Source of the DNA: LMUY01 sp965199555
Lineage (GTDB): Bacteria; Pseudomonadota; Alphaproteobacteria; Acetobacterales; Acetobacteraceae
DNA: 64,000 nt
NCBI GenBank assembly: GCA_965199555.1
Contig: CBDASJ010000024.1
Span: forward strand, 248,001-312,000
Direction of reading: 5' to 3'
Shown here: positions 52,257 through 60,845 of the stretch, piece after piece
Position numbering within the stretch: the stretch's first letter is position 1
Layout: every line of letters begins with the position of its first letter
Position numbers and translations under genes: made by a program
Notes under the pieces: model-generated
What the model was told of the DNA's origin: nothing
Seen by the model: only the letters and a program-made list of their open reading frames with translations
Database searches by the model: none

Positions 52257-54812
52257 TCACGCTGCCTGCCGTTCGTCGGTGTCCAGGTGTCGCCGCAAGG
52301 CGGCCAGCAGGGCCTCGCGGTCGAACTTGCCGAGGTATTCGCAAAAGCCGGCCGCCCCGCCGCGCCGGATGTCGATCGGGTTGAACCGGCCGCTGAGGGC
52401 GATCAGCGGCAGGTCCGCCCACGGGCCGCCTTCCTTCAGGATCCGGGCAAATTGCAGCCCGTCCATGCCCGGCATCTCGACGTCGGAGATGATGGCGTCG
52501 AACGGCGGCGTGCCCCCATTGTCCCGCATCGCCAGCGCTTTCACCGCGCTGTCGACGGCGGTGACGTGGTAGCCCGCGGCCGAAAGCGTCGGGATCAGCA
52601 ACTGGCGGAAGAAGGCGCTGTCCTCCACCACCAGCAACCGCCGCCGTGCGGCGTTGAACGACCCGGCGTTGTCGCTGAACCAGTCCTGCCAGCCTTGTTT
52701 CAGCCAATGCCCGGCATCGATGATTTCCGTCACCCGACCAGCGATCACGGCGGTTCCCAGCAGGCCGGGCCGGGCGGATGCCAGCTCGATGAACAACTGG
52801 TCTTCCACCACGTCCACGATCTCCTCCACCATCAGCCCCATGGAACGCCCGCGGTCGGCGAACACCAGCACGGGGACGTGCGCCGCATCGGTGTGGGAGC
52901 CGTCCAGCGTCATCAGCGGCATCAACTGGCCGCGATACTGCGTCACCGCCTGCTCCGACGTGTATTCGATGTCCTCGCGCGCGAAGGTTTCGATGCGGGC
53001 GATCAGGCCGAGCGGCATCGCCACCGGGTTGCCATCGGGCTTCAGCCGGACCAGCAGCATGGCGGATTTGTCCCCCGTGCGCTCGGTCGCGCCGGCCTGG
53101 CTGTCCGGCTGGCGTTCCTTGGCCTGGCTGCTGACTGCCGCCTGGCCGATGGCGCGGGCCATGCCGTTCGGGTCCAGGATCATGATCACGCTGCCGTCGC
53201 CCAGGATGGTGTTGCCGCTGAACACCTTGATCTGGCGCAGCGGCGGCGACACCGGCTTGACCACGATCTCCTCCGTGTCGAACACCTGGTCGACCACCAG
53301 GCCCAGCGTGGCGCCGCCCAAATTGGCGACCACGACCGTCATCGCCCCCGCCTGCGCGTCGCCGGGCTCGGCACGGCCCGGCAACTGCAGCAGGTCGCGC
53401 AGATGCACCAGCGGCAACAACTGGTCGCGCAGGCGCAGCACCGGCGTGCCGTCCACGTGCTCCACCACCAGCGCGCCTTCTTCCAGCGCGCCGCCGCCTT
53501 CCGCCCGCACCAGTTCGGCCACGCAAATCTGCGGCAAGGCGAAGCGCAAACCGCCTGCCTCCACGATCAGCGCGGAGATGATCGCCAGGGTCAACGGGAT
53601 CTTGACCGTGAAGGTCGAGCCGCGGCCGGCGACGCTGCGCACGTCCACCAGGCCGCCCAATTGCTCGATGTTGGTTTTCACCACGTCCATGCCGACGCCG
53701 CGGCCGGACACCGCCGTGATCGCCGGCGCGGTGGAGAACCCGGCATGGAAGATGAAGCGCTGGACCTGGCGTTCCGTCATGGCGGCGATCTCGCTGGCGC
53801 TCGCCAGGCCGTGGGACAGGGCGCGGGCGCGGATGCGCTCCGTGGGCAGCCCGGCGCCATCATCCGCAACCTCGATGACGATCTGCCCGCCCTCGTGGAA
53901 GCTGCTGAGCGTGATGGTGCCGATCGCCGGCTTGCCCGCCGCCAGCCGGTCCGCGGTGGATTCCAGGCCGTGGTCGGCGCTGTTGCGCACCATGTGGATC
54001 AGCGGGTCGCGGATCAGTTCCAGCACCTGCCGGTCCAGCTCGGTTTCCTTGCCCAGCATGACCAGGTCGATCTGCTTGCCCATTTCCGCCGCCAGGTCGC
54101 GCACGATGCGCGGCAGCTTGTTCCACGCGCCCATGATCGGCTGCATGCGGGTCTTCACCACCCCTTCCTGCAGGTCGGAGGTGAGGTGGGACAAACGCTG
54201 CAACGGCGCGGTGTAGCGGCTGTCGCCTTCCGTGCGGGCAAGCTGCATGAGCTGGTTGCGGGTGAGCACCAGCTCACTGACCAGCGTCATCAGGTTTTCC
54301 AGCACGCTTACGTCGAGGCGGATGGTTTGGGCCGGCGGGCTCACCCCATTGCCGGTGGCCAGCGCTTCGGCATCGGCCGGGGGCTCGACCTCCGCCGGCT
54401 CGGCCGGGCTGGGGGCGGTCTGGGGCGCCGGCGCCTGTCCCGCGCGCTTGGCGGCCAATTGCTCGATCAGCGGCTTGTCGTCGCCGTTCGGTTCCAGCCC
54501 GGTGGCGACGATGCCCGCCACGATCAGCTTGATCCGGTCCAGCGCCCCCAGCACCACGGTGATCAGCCCGGCATCCGCCTGCAACGTCCCGTCGCGCACG
54601 TCGGACAGCAGGTCCTCCGCCGCATGGGCGACCCGCTCCAGCCGGGGCAGGGACAGGAAGCCGCAAGTGCCCTTGATGGTGTGAACCAGGCGGAACACCA
54701 GCGCCAGCATGGCCGGGTCGTCCGGCACGCGTTCCAGCCGCAGCAGCGCGTCGTCGAGAGCCGTCAGGCTTTCCCCGGTTTCAGCCAGGAAGTCGATGAG
54801 TAGCTCGTCCAT
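52257..54812 (-). CDS. cheA: hybrid chemotaxis histidine kinase CheA with two CheW modules and a receiver
   Basis: The 851-residue kinase has HPt with HTIKG (phospho-His 44), a Pro-rich linker (125-162), a dimerisation domain (about 165-225) and a HATPase (about 255-408; LIHMVRNSADHG, SGRGVGMDVV). A CheW domain follows (about 410-550), then a second CheW-like domain (about 583-708; VALP-like VAMPLGLIARIE, MGLMVEEIVDVVED) and a receiver (725-845) with intact Asp 777, Ser 807 and Lys 829. There is no clear P2 domain. It is in the operon after the chpT-like gene (54 bases upstream) and before cheW. Confidence 0.93.
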   Translation of the reverse strand: MDELLIDFLAETGESLTALDDALLRLERVPDDPAMLALVFRLVHTIKGTCGFLSLPRLERVAHAAEDLLSDVRDGTLQADAGLITVVLGALDRIKLIVAGIVATGLEPNGDDKPLIEQLAAKRAGQAPAPQTAPSPAEPAEVEPPADAEALATGNGVSPPAQTIRLDVSVLENLMTLVSELVLTRNQLMQLARTEGDSRYTAPLQRLSHLTSDLQEGVVKTRMQPIMGAWNKLPRIVRDLAAEMGKQIDLVMLGKETELDRQVLELIRDPLIHMVRNSADHGLESTADRLAAGKPAIGTITLSSFHEGGQIVIEVADDGAGLPTERIRARALSHGLASASEIAAMTERQVQRFIFHAGFSTAPAITAVSGRGVGMDVVKTNIEQLGGLVDVRSVAGRGSTFTVKIPLTLAIISALIVEAGGLRFALPQICVAELVRAEGGGALEEGALVVEHVDGTPVLRLRDQLLPLVHLRDLLQLPGRAEPGDAQAGAMTVVVANLGGATLGLVVDQVFDTEEIVVKPVSPPLRQIKVFSGNTILGDGSVIMILDPNGMARAIGQAAVSSQAKERQPDSQAGATERTGDKSAMLLVRLKPDGNPVAMPLGLIARIETFAREDIEYTSEQAVTQYRGQLMPLMTLDGSHTDAAHVPVLVFADRGRSMGLMVEEIVDVVEDQLFIELASARPGLLGTAVIAGRVTEIIDAGHWLKQGWQDWFSDNAGSFNAARRRLLVVEDSAFFRQLLIPTLSAAGYHVTAVDSAVKALAMRDNGGTPPFDAIISDVEMPGMDGLQFARILKEGGPWADLPLIALSGRFNPIDIRRGGAAGFCEYLGKFDREALLAALRRHLDTDERQAA

Positions 54813-54866
54813 CCGTCACGCGCTCCGGTCCTGGGCGCAGATTGGATGGCAGAGCCGAAGATTGGG

Positions 54867-55517
54867 TTAACTGGACGTCAGGCGCAGCGACGGCGGCGTG
54901 TCCGCACCGGCGGGCGCGGGGACCAGCGCAAGCTGCCGGCCCGCCGCCCGGGCCAGCATCACCGTGACGGGCAGTTGTATGGCGCGCGGGCTGTCCAGCG
55001 ACACGCTGCCCGGTTCGACCAGGGCCTGCGCCAGCTCGGCCGGCCAGGCGGCGGCCTTGCCCGCCACCGTCAACACGATGTCGTTTCCGTCGCCGTCGGC
55101 CAGCGTCACCACCCCGCCGCGCGGCAAGGCTTCCGCCCCCAGCAGCAGCAGGTTCAGCAGGGTGCGTGCCAGCGGGCCGTCGAACGGGCCGCCGCGCAAC
55201 GCGCCGAGTTCCACGCTCACCCGCGGCGGCAGGCCCGCAGCCAGCGCCGCCAACTGGGCGACGCTCAGCGGCCCGCAATCGCCCGCCCATGCCGCGCGGA
55301 GCAGGCGCAGCCGCCCGACCATCGCGGTTGCGGTCTCGGTGGCGATCGGCATCGCGTCCTCCAGCGCCGACGCGTCGTCCGCCATCATCTCCAACGCGCC
55401 CGTCAGCGTGCCGAGCGGGCTGCTGAGGTCGTGGCACAGCCGGGCGCACAAGGCGTCGGCCAGCCGCAAGGCGTCGGGCTGGTGTTCCATGGGCTCCGTC
55501 GTGTCCATCCTGCTCAT
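54867..55517 (-). CDS. chpT: ChpT-like histidine phosphotransferase
   Basis: The 216-residue protein has LCARLCHDLSSPLGTLTGALEM near residue 19, in which the His is the phosphorylation site, followed by a degenerate HATPase-like domain. This is the ChpT pattern, which passes phosphate from CckA to CtrA and CpdR in Alphaproteobacteria. The ATG at 55517 is chosen; the one at 55508 is possible. Its place ahead of cheA suggests co-transcription of the cell-cycle phosphorelay with chemotaxis genes, as reported for some Rhodospirillales. Confidence 0.8.
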   Translation of the reverse strand: MSRMDTTEPMEHQPDALRLADALCARLCHDLSSPLGTLTGALEMMADDASALEDAMPIATETATAMVGRLRLLRAAWAGDCGPLSVAQLAALAAGLPPRVSVELGALRGGPFDGPLARTLLNLLLLGAEALPRGGVVTLADGDGNDIVLTVAGKAAAWPAELAQALVEPGSVSLDSPRAIQLPVTVMLARAAGRQLALVPAPAGADTPPSLRLTSS

Positions 55518-55619
55518 CCCCCATGCCGCCTTGCCGGTATCTTGTGCGCAAAGAGGGTTAATCCCGCGCGAATCCAAGGCCCGGCCGCGCAACCGGGAGG
55601 TGAACGCCCGGTTGATGAC

Positions 55620-55635
55620 CAATGGTTTACCATTG
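55620..55635. promoter_or_regulatory. perfect 6-bp hairpin over the DUF3553 start codon
   Basis: The bases caatgg-ttta-ccattg form a perfect inverted repeat with a 4-base loop, and the ATG at 55622 lies inside the 5' arm. A GGGAGG sequence is 21 bases upstream, which is too far for usual spacing unless the hairpin draws it closer. This could modulate translation. The structure is visible, the role is speculative. Confidence 0.4.
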
Positions 55636-55810
55636 CGACATCGAACCTGGGCAGCGCGTCCGGCATCCTGGGCAGCCGGATTGGGGCGTGGGGCAGGTGC
55701 AATCGGCCATCGATGGCCGCATCACGGTGAACTTCCCGCATGCCGGCAAGGTGCTGATCAACGCCCGGCTGGTGGGCCTGGAAGTGGTGGAGGCCGCGCC
55801 GCGCGAGTGA
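55622..55810 (+). CDS. DUF3553 family small protein
   Basis: This 62-residue protein has GQRVRHPGQPDWGVGQVQS near residue 10 and HAGKVLINARLVGLE near 40, matching DUF3553, a short beta-barrel-like family related to RNA polymerase-binding or CarD-like folds. Two in-frame stops directly before 55622 show the ATG is the first possible start. It is divergent from the chpT-like gene and followed by moaA 94 bases downstream. Confidence 0.75.
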   Translation: MVYHCDIEPGQRVRHPGQPDWGVGQVQSAIDGRITVNFPHAGKVLINARLVGLEVVEAAPRE

Positions 55811-55904
55811 CCGTGCCGGCCACGCCGGCGAATAGCGGTGCGGGGGTTGAACCCCGGGCCGCCACCGACGACACTAACGACATGCAAACAGGACGGCGCC
55901 GCCC

Positions 55905-56888
55905 ATGATCGATCCATACGGTCGGTCCATCAGCTACCTGCGCGTGTCCGTCACGGATCGCTGCGACCTCCGTTGTGTATATTGCATGGCCGAGGAGATG
56001 ACCTTCCTGCCGCGCGCCGACGTGCTGTCGCTGGAGGAGTTGGATCGCCTGTGCGGCGCGTTCATCCGCCTGGGCGTGCGCAAGCTCCGCATCACGGGCG
56101 GGGAGCCGCTGGTCCGGCGGGACGTCATGACGCTGTTCCGCTCGCTGGGCGCGCGGCTGGGCCACGGGCTCGATGAGGTGACGCTGACCACCAACGGCAC
56201 GCAACTGGTGAAGGATGCCCAGGCGCTGTTCGACGCCGGGGTGCGCCGGGTGAATGTCAGCCTCGACACGCTGTCGCCCGAGACCTTCACCCGGGTGACC
56301 CGCTGGGGCCGCATCGAGAAGACGCTGGCCGGCATCCGCGCCGCCAAGCAGGCCGGCCTGGCCGTGAAGATCAACGCGGTGGCGCTGAAAGGCGTCAACG
56401 AAGACGAGCTGGACGACATGGTCGCCTGGTGTGGGGCCGAGGGGCTGGACCTGACGCTGATCGAAACCATGCCCATGGGGGACGTGGCGGACCGCACGGC
56501 GCAGTACCTGCCGCTTTCGGTGGTCCGTGCCCGGCTGCGGCAACGCTGGACGTTGACGGAAACGGCGTATCGGACCGGCGGCCCGGCGCGATACTATGAG
56601 GTCGCGGAAACCGGCCGCCGCCTGGGGTTCATCACCCCGATGACGCATAATTTCTGCGAAAGCTGCAACCGCGTCCGGCTGACCTGCACCGGCACGCTGT
56701 TCATGTGCCTGGGCCAGGACGACGCGACCGACCTGCGCGCCGTGCTGCGCTCCGGCGCCGACGAGGCCGAATTGGAGGCGGAAATCCGCAGCGCCATCGC
56801 GCGCAAGCCACGCGGGCACGACTTCATCATCGACCGCCGCGCCCCGGCCGCCTCGGTCGGGCGCACCATGAGCCTCACCGGCGGGTAA
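55905..56888 (+). CDS. moaA: GTP 3',8-cyclase MoaA
   Basis: MoaA makes the first molybdenum-cofactor precursor from GTP with MoaC. The 327-residue radical SAM protein has the N-terminal cluster motif CDLRCVYC near residue 20, GGEPLVRRD near 66, the C-terminal cluster CESCNRVRLTC ending at a third Cys (FMC) near 265, and the terminal Gly-Gly needed for radical chemistry. A strong terminator follows. Other moa genes are not adjacent. Confidence 0.96.
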   Translation: MIDPYGRSISYLRVSVTDRCDLRCVYCMAEEMTFLPRADVLSLEELDRLCGAFIRLGVRKLRITGGEPLVRRDVMTLFRSLGARLGHGLDEVTLTTNGTQLVKDAQALFDAGVRRVNVSLDTLSPETFTRVTRWGRIEKTLAGIRAAKQAGLAVKINAVALKGVNEDELDDMVAWCGAEGLDLTLIETMPMGDVADRTAQYLPLSVVRARLRQRWTLTETAYRTGGPARYYEVAETGRRLGFITPMTHNFCESCNRVRLTCTGTLFMCLGQDDATDLRAVLRSGADEAELEAEIRSAIARKPRGHDFIIDRRAPAASVGRTMSLTGG

Positions 56889-56900
56889 TCCTCAAACGAA

Positions 56901-56928
56901 AAAGGCCGGCCCAACCGGGCCGGCCTTT
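56901..56928. terminator. bidirectional rho-independent terminator
   Basis: The arms aaaggccggccc (56901-56912) and gggccggccttt (56917-56928) are perfect complements with the loop aacc. A-rich sequence before and T-rich after make it work on both strands. It lies 12 bases past moaA and 23 bases past the convergent gene at 56952. Confidence 0.9.
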
Positions 56929-56951
56929 CCATTTCGAGCGCCGAGCGGGCG

Positions 56952-57305
56952 TCAGCCGTTGGGACGTGCCGCGCGCGCCTGGGCAAAGCGGATATCCGCC
57001 TGCTGCGCGAAGTAGCGGTTGACCGACTGAGCGTACATGTAGCCCTGCGTGCCGACCATGGCGCCGGGCGGGACGGCGTTGGGGCTCTCCACCGAGCTTT
57101 CCTGGCCGTTCTGCGGCAGCGCCACGTTGTTCAGCGCCGACAGGGTCAGGGCCGCCGGTGCGGCAGGGTACTGCGCGGCGCCGGTATCGGCCACCAAGCC
57201 GGCCGTGTAGGGGCTTGCCGCCGACGAGTTGCCTTCCCCGGCAAAAGCGGTCGTTGCCAGGCTTAGGGCGGCGACCGTGGTGGCGATGATGATCTTGGTA
57301 TTCAT
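56952..57305 (-). CDS. small secreted protein of unknown function
   Basis: The 117-residue protein has a signal peptide (IIIATTVAALSLATTAFA), then a mature part rich in Ala, Ser and Pro, with LSALNNVALPQNGQESSVES near residue 57 and YFAQQADIRFAQARAA near the end. The start at 57305 has AGAGGAC upstream. I do not recognise the family. It shares the moaA terminator. Confidence 0.68.
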   Translation of the reverse strand: MNTKIIIATTVAALSLATTAFAGEGNSSAASPYTAGLVADTGAAQYPAAPAALTLSALNNVALPQNGQESSVESPNAVPPGAMVGTQGYMYAQSVNRYFAQQADIRFAQARAARPNG

Positions 57306-57458
57306 GGTATCGAAGTCCTCTTGGAGAGGTCCGTCTACGCAGGCGGGCCGTTCGGCGGGCAGAAACCCTGCATGCCGCACTGCAACATACGCCTTCGGCC
57401 GCGATGGGCTACGCCGCGATTTGACCTATGATCCATGCGCCTCGGTATGAGGTGAAGC

Positions 57459-58301
57459 TCACGCCATGCGTAGAGCGTCTCCCAACGAGGTTGTGCCGCT
57501 GCCACGCCGCGCCGGCTGCGGCTGGTCCGGGGCAGGGGCCCAGCCGGTCATCATCGCCAGCCGAAGCGTGGCGACCGTGCGTCCGTCCTGGGTCGGCAAG
57601 GACGCCAAGGCCAGCGGGAACAGGTCGCGCGGCGGCGTCCGCCGGTCGCGCGCGGCGACCGCGTTGGTTTCCCCGGCCGCCCGCAACTCGTGCAGCAGCG
57701 CCAGCGGGTCGGCATACAACAGGGTGAGCGCGTCGCCATCCACCACCGGCAGCCGAAAGCCGGCCCGTTGCAGCAAGGCGGCGCAGTCCGGCAGGCCGGG
57801 GAAGGGCGCCACGCGCGGGCTGGCCCCGTCGGTCAGCGTGGCTTCCGCGGCGGTGATCGCGGTCCTCAGCTCCGCCAAGGTGCCAAGCACCGGCATGCTG
57901 GCCAGCAGCAGCCCGTCGGGCCGCAAGGCCGCCCGAAGCTGCACGAGTGCGCCCGGCAGGTCGTTGACGGTGTGCAGCGACAAATTGGCCACCACCAGGT
58001 CGAAGCTGGCGGGCGCGAAGGGCAGCCACTCGGCATCGCCCACCACGGCGCCGTCCAATCGCGCCATGGCAGGGGACAGCTCCAGGCTCACCGTCTCGAT
58101 CCCGCGGCCGCGCAGGCGGGGCGCCACGACGCCACGGCCGCCGAGGTCGAGCGCGCGGGTGAAGCGGCGGGTGATGTCGTCCAGCCGGTCGAGCAGGCGG
58201 TCCGCCACCTCCTCCAGCACGGGGGCGACCCGCGCGACCGTGGCGGCGGCGCGGTCCCTGTGGCGGCGGACGTCGCCGCGGTCGAACACCGTCTGGGTCA
58301 T
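57459..58301 (-). CDS. BioC/NDUFAF5-like SAM-dependent methyltransferase
   Basis: The 280-residue protein starts TVFDRGDVRRHRDRAAA, the typical N-terminus of the alphaproteobacterial NDUFAF5-like group. The SAM motif ALDLGGRG is near residue 50, DAEWLPFAPASFDLVVANLSLHTVND near 90, and a Gly-rich motif follows. Relatives hydroxylate/methylate complex I assembly targets or act in biotin synthesis. It is divergent from the comF-like gene. Confidence 0.82.
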   Translation of the reverse strand: MTQTVFDRGDVRRHRDRAAATVARVAPVLEEVADRLLDRLDDITRRFTRALDLGGRGVVAPRLRGRGIETVSLELSPAMARLDGAVVGDAEWLPFAPASFDLVVANLSLHTVNDLPGALVQLRAALRPDGLLLASMPVLGTLAELRTAITAAEATLTDGASPRVAPFPGLPDCAALLQRAGFRLPVVDGDALTLLYADPLALLHELRAAGETNAVAARDRRTPPRDLFPLALASLPTQDGRTVATLRLAMMTGWAPAPDQPQPARRGSGTTSLGDALRMA

Positions 58302-58375
58302 GCCGCGGTGATGTGCTGATGGCGGGGCGGCTTGCCAAGTGGACGCCGCACCGCCGCCCGGTTTAACTCGGCCGC

Positions 58376-59146
58376 ATGGCCCCCCTGGCTGCCTGCCGTT
58401 CGGTTCTGGCCCGGCTGGCGCATGCCGGGCTGGATGCGCTGCTGCCGCCCCACTGCCTGACCTGCGACGGGGCGGTGGCGCGGCAGGGGCAAATGTGCGC
58501 CGGCTGCTTCAACGCCACGTCCTTCGTGACGGAGCCGTGCTGCCGCCGGTGCGGGATGCCGTTCCGGCACGCCGGGCAGGGCGGACGCGCCATGGCCTGC
58601 GATGCCTGCGCGCAGGATCCGCCGCCCTGGGCGGAAGGGCGCGCCGCCTTGCGCTACGACGACCAGGCCAGGCGCATCATCGTGCCATTGAAGCACGGCG
58701 ACCGGGTGGAACTCGCCGCCGCGCTGGCCGGCCACATGGCGCGCGCCGGTGCGGTGCTGCTGCGGGACGCCGACCTGCTGGTGCCGGTGCCGCTGCATCG
58801 CCGCCGCCTCCATGCCCGGCGCTTCAACCAGTCCGCCTTGCTGGCGCGGGCGCTGGGACGGGCGGCGGGCCGGCCGGTGGCGGTGGATGCGCTGGTGCGC
58901 ACCCGCCCCACGCTATCCCTCGCGGGCAAGACGCGGCGGGAGCGGGCGGCCATCGTCGCCGGGGCGTTCGCGGTGCGGCCGGCGCGGTTGGCGCTGGTCG
59001 CCGGGCGCCGCCTGGTGTTGGTGGACGACGTGCTGACCACGGGTGCGACGGCGCGCGCCTGCACCGCGGCCCTGCTGGCGGCGGGCGCCGCGCGGGTGGA
59101 CCTGGTGGTCGCGGCACGGGCAATGTTCGACGATGCCTTGTCATGA
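58376..59146 (+). CDS. ComF family phosphoribosyltransferase-like protein
   Basis: The 256-residue protein has an N-terminal zinc ribbon with HCLTCDG, MCAGC, CCRRCGMPF and CDAC (residues 27-80). The C-terminal part holds LLVPVPLHRRRLHARRFNQS near 135 and the PRPP-binding loop VLVDDVLTTGATARAC near 215. ComF proteins act in DNA uptake in naturally competent bacteria and are widespread elsewhere with unclear roles. It lies 53 bases before the glutaredoxin gene. Confidence 0.92.
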   Translation: MAPLAACRSVLARLAHAGLDALLPPHCLTCDGAVARQGQMCAGCFNATSFVTEPCCRRCGMPFRHAGQGGRAMACDACAQDPPPWAEGRAALRYDDQARRIIVPLKHGDRVELAAALAGHMARAGAVLLRDADLLVPVPLHRRRLHARRFNQSALLARALGRAAGRPVAVDALVRTRPTLSLAGKTRRERAAIVAGAFAVRPARLALVAGRRLVLVDDVLTTGATARACTAALLAAGAARVDLVVAARAMFDDALS

Positions 59147-59198
59147 CCACCGGGCATCGCCATTGGTGGTCTGGCTTGTCCACGGGGAGCATGTCGTC

Positions 59199-59459
59199 GT
59201 GCCGCGTATCGAGGTTTATACCCAGCCCTGGTGCCCGTATTGCAGCCGGGCCTTGGCCCTGCTGACGAAAAAGGGCGCGGCGTTTCAGGAGATCGAGGCA
59301 CCCGGCGGATCACCGGAGCGCGCCGCGTCGACGCAGCGCTCGGGTGGCCGGACCACGGTGCCGCAGATCTTCATCGACGGCCAGCACGTCGGTGGCTGCG
59401 ACGAGCTGATGGCGCTGGACCGTGCCGGCAGGCTGGACCCGATGCTGCAAGCTGGATGA
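59199..59459 (+). CDS. grxC: glutaredoxin 3 (GrxC)
   Basis: This 86-residue dithiol glutaredoxin has CPYC near residue 11 as the redox site, TTVPQIFI with the cis-Pro near 52 and GGCDELMALD binding glutathione near 65. The GTG at 59199 has GGGGAG nine bases upstream. It overlaps the DUF1178 gene by four bases (ATGA), a common pairing in Alphaproteobacteria. Confidence 0.92.
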   Translation: MPRIEVYTQPWCPYCSRALALLTKKGAAFQEIEAPGGSPERAASTQRSGGRTTVPQIFIDGQHVGGCDELMALDRAGRLDPMLQAG

Positions 59460-59923
59460 TCCATTACCAGCTCCGCTGCGGCGGCGACCACGCGTTCGAC
59501 GGCTGGTTCCGCAACAGTGCGGCGTTCGACGCCCAGGCCGCCGCCGGGCTGCTGAGTTGCCCGGTCTGTGGCGGGTCCGACGTCCGACGCGCCCTGATGG
59601 CCCCGGTGATCGGCAAGCAGCACGCCCCGCCCGTGCCCGTGGCGGTTCCAGCGCCGGTGCCCGCGCCCGAGCCGACCGCGATGGCCGCGAGCGGCAGCCT
59701 GCCCGACGGCATGCGGGCGATGCTGCAACGCATGCGGGCCGAGGTGGAAAAGCGCTGCGATTACGTCGGCCCCAACTTCGCGGAGGAGGCACGTCGTATC
59801 CACAACGGCGGAACCGAAACGCGCGGCATCTACGGCGAAGCGACGCCGGAGGAAGCGGAGCGGCTGGCCGATGACGGGATCGAGGTCGCCCGCATCCCTT
59901 GGGTGCCCCGGGCGGACGGCTGA
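59456..59923 (+). CDS. DUF1178 family protein
   Basis: The 155-residue protein has an N-terminal zinc-ribbon-like part (YQLRCGGDHAFDGWF and SCPVCGG) and a C-terminal helical part with RAEVEKRCDYVGPNFAEEAR near 95 and IYGEATPEEAERL near 125. This matches DUF1178, of unknown function. A Pro/Ala linker separates the two parts (58-80). Its start overlaps the grxC stop. Confidence 0.9.
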   Translation: MIHYQLRCGGDHAFDGWFRNSAAFDAQAAAGLLSCPVCGGSDVRRALMAPVIGKQHAPPVPVAVPAPVPAPEPTAMAASGSLPDGMRAMLQRMRAEVEKRCDYVGPNFAEEARRIHNGGTETRGIYGEATPEEAERLADDGIEVARIPWVPRADG

Positions 59924-59952
59924 CCGCCTGAAAGCGGGTTTGGTGCAGGTGT

Positions 59953-59997
59953 CCAGAGGACGATTGTCCTCTGGTGGAGTTCGGGGCAAAGCCCCGA
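59953..59997. repeat. double-hairpin intergenic element (possible terminator / REP-like)
   Basis: Two perfect inverted repeats lie seven bases apart: ccagaggac-gatt-gtcctctgg (59953-59974) and tcggggc-aaa-gccccga (59981-59997). They sit between the convergent DUF1178 and ubiG genes. The lack of a long T run on either side makes it look less like a plain terminator and more like a small repeated palindromic element. Confidence 0.6.
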
Positions 59998-60019
59998 TAT
60001 TCCTAGCAGCCTGCTCAGG

Positions 60020-60775
60020 TCAGCGGGCGAATGCCGCGATGTAGTTGATCGACAGGTCCGTGCTGGCCGTCCAGCCTTGCCGCAGTGGATTGAAGCGCAT
60101 GCCGGTGCTCCCCGTCATCCGCAAACCGGCGGCGCGGGCGTGGCGCGCCAGTTCGACGGGCGTGACGAAGCGGCGCCACTCATGCGTGCCCGGCGGCAGC
60201 AGGCGCAAGACGTATTCCGCGCCCCATTTTGCCACTACCAGCGACTGCGCCGTGCGGTTGATCGTGGAGACGAAGAGCTGGCCGCCTGGTTCCAGCAGGC
60301 CGGCAAGGTCCTGGAAGAAGCCCGCCGGGTCCGGCACGTGCTCCACCACCTCCAGCGCGGTGATGGCGGGGAACCGCCGGCCTTCCGCGACGAGGTCGCT
60401 GGTGGAAGCGAGCCGGTACTCGACCGGCAGCCCCGGCGCCGCATGGGCCCTCGCGGCCGCCAGCGGCTGGGCCGCGGCATCGATCCCCAGCACTGCGTGC
60501 CCGCGCCGGGCCAGCGCCTCGGCCGCCAGCCCGGCGCCGCAGCCGACGTCCAGCAGTGCGCCCGGGCGCGGCAGGTGTTGCGCGATCCAGCCGACCCGCA
60601 GCGTGTTCATGGCGTGCAGCGCGCGCATGGGGCCGGCCGGATCCCACCATTGGGCGGCGAGCGCGTCGAACCGGGCGATTTCCGCCGGAAGCGCTGCGCC
60701 GCGTTGCGGGATACTGCCGTGCACCTGTTCAAGGTTGTCGCCCATCGTCATGGCCGGTATGTGATCCCGCTCCAT
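60020..60775 (-). CDS. ubiG: ubiquinone biosynthesis O-methyltransferase UbiG
   Basis: UbiG performs both O-methylations of ubiquinone synthesis. The 251-residue protein has FDALAAQWWDPAGPMRALHAMN near residue 36, LLDVGCGAGLAAEALA (SAM motif I) near 74, and TALEVVEHVPDP near 138. Its C-terminus (FNPLRQGWTASTDLSINYI) is typical. The ATG at 60775 is the longest start; one at 60751 (MTMGDN) may be the true one. It is divergent from lysC, as in many Alphaproteobacteria. Confidence 0.93.
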   Translation of the reverse strand: MERDHIPAMTMGDNLEQVHGSIPQRGAALPAEIARFDALAAQWWDPAGPMRALHAMNTLRVGWIAQHLPRPGALLDVGCGAGLAAEALARRGHAVLGIDAAAQPLAAARAHAAPGLPVEYRLASTSDLVAEGRRFPAITALEVVEHVPDPAGFFQDLAGLLEPGGQLFVSTINRTAQSLVVAKWGAEYVLRLLPPGTHEWRRFVTPVELARHARAAGLRMTGSTGMRFNPLRQGWTASTDLSINYIAAFAR

Positions 60776-60845
60776 CGAGGCCGCAACCGGCCTTGTGGCG
60801 AACCGGGGGCGGCGCTGCCCCCGTCAGACGGCCTGGGGCAGCTTC

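Noticed and set aside
52287..54803. 838-codon open frame antisense to cheA
   Set aside because: Shadow caused by GC-rich codon bias; cheA on the other strand has all expected motifs.
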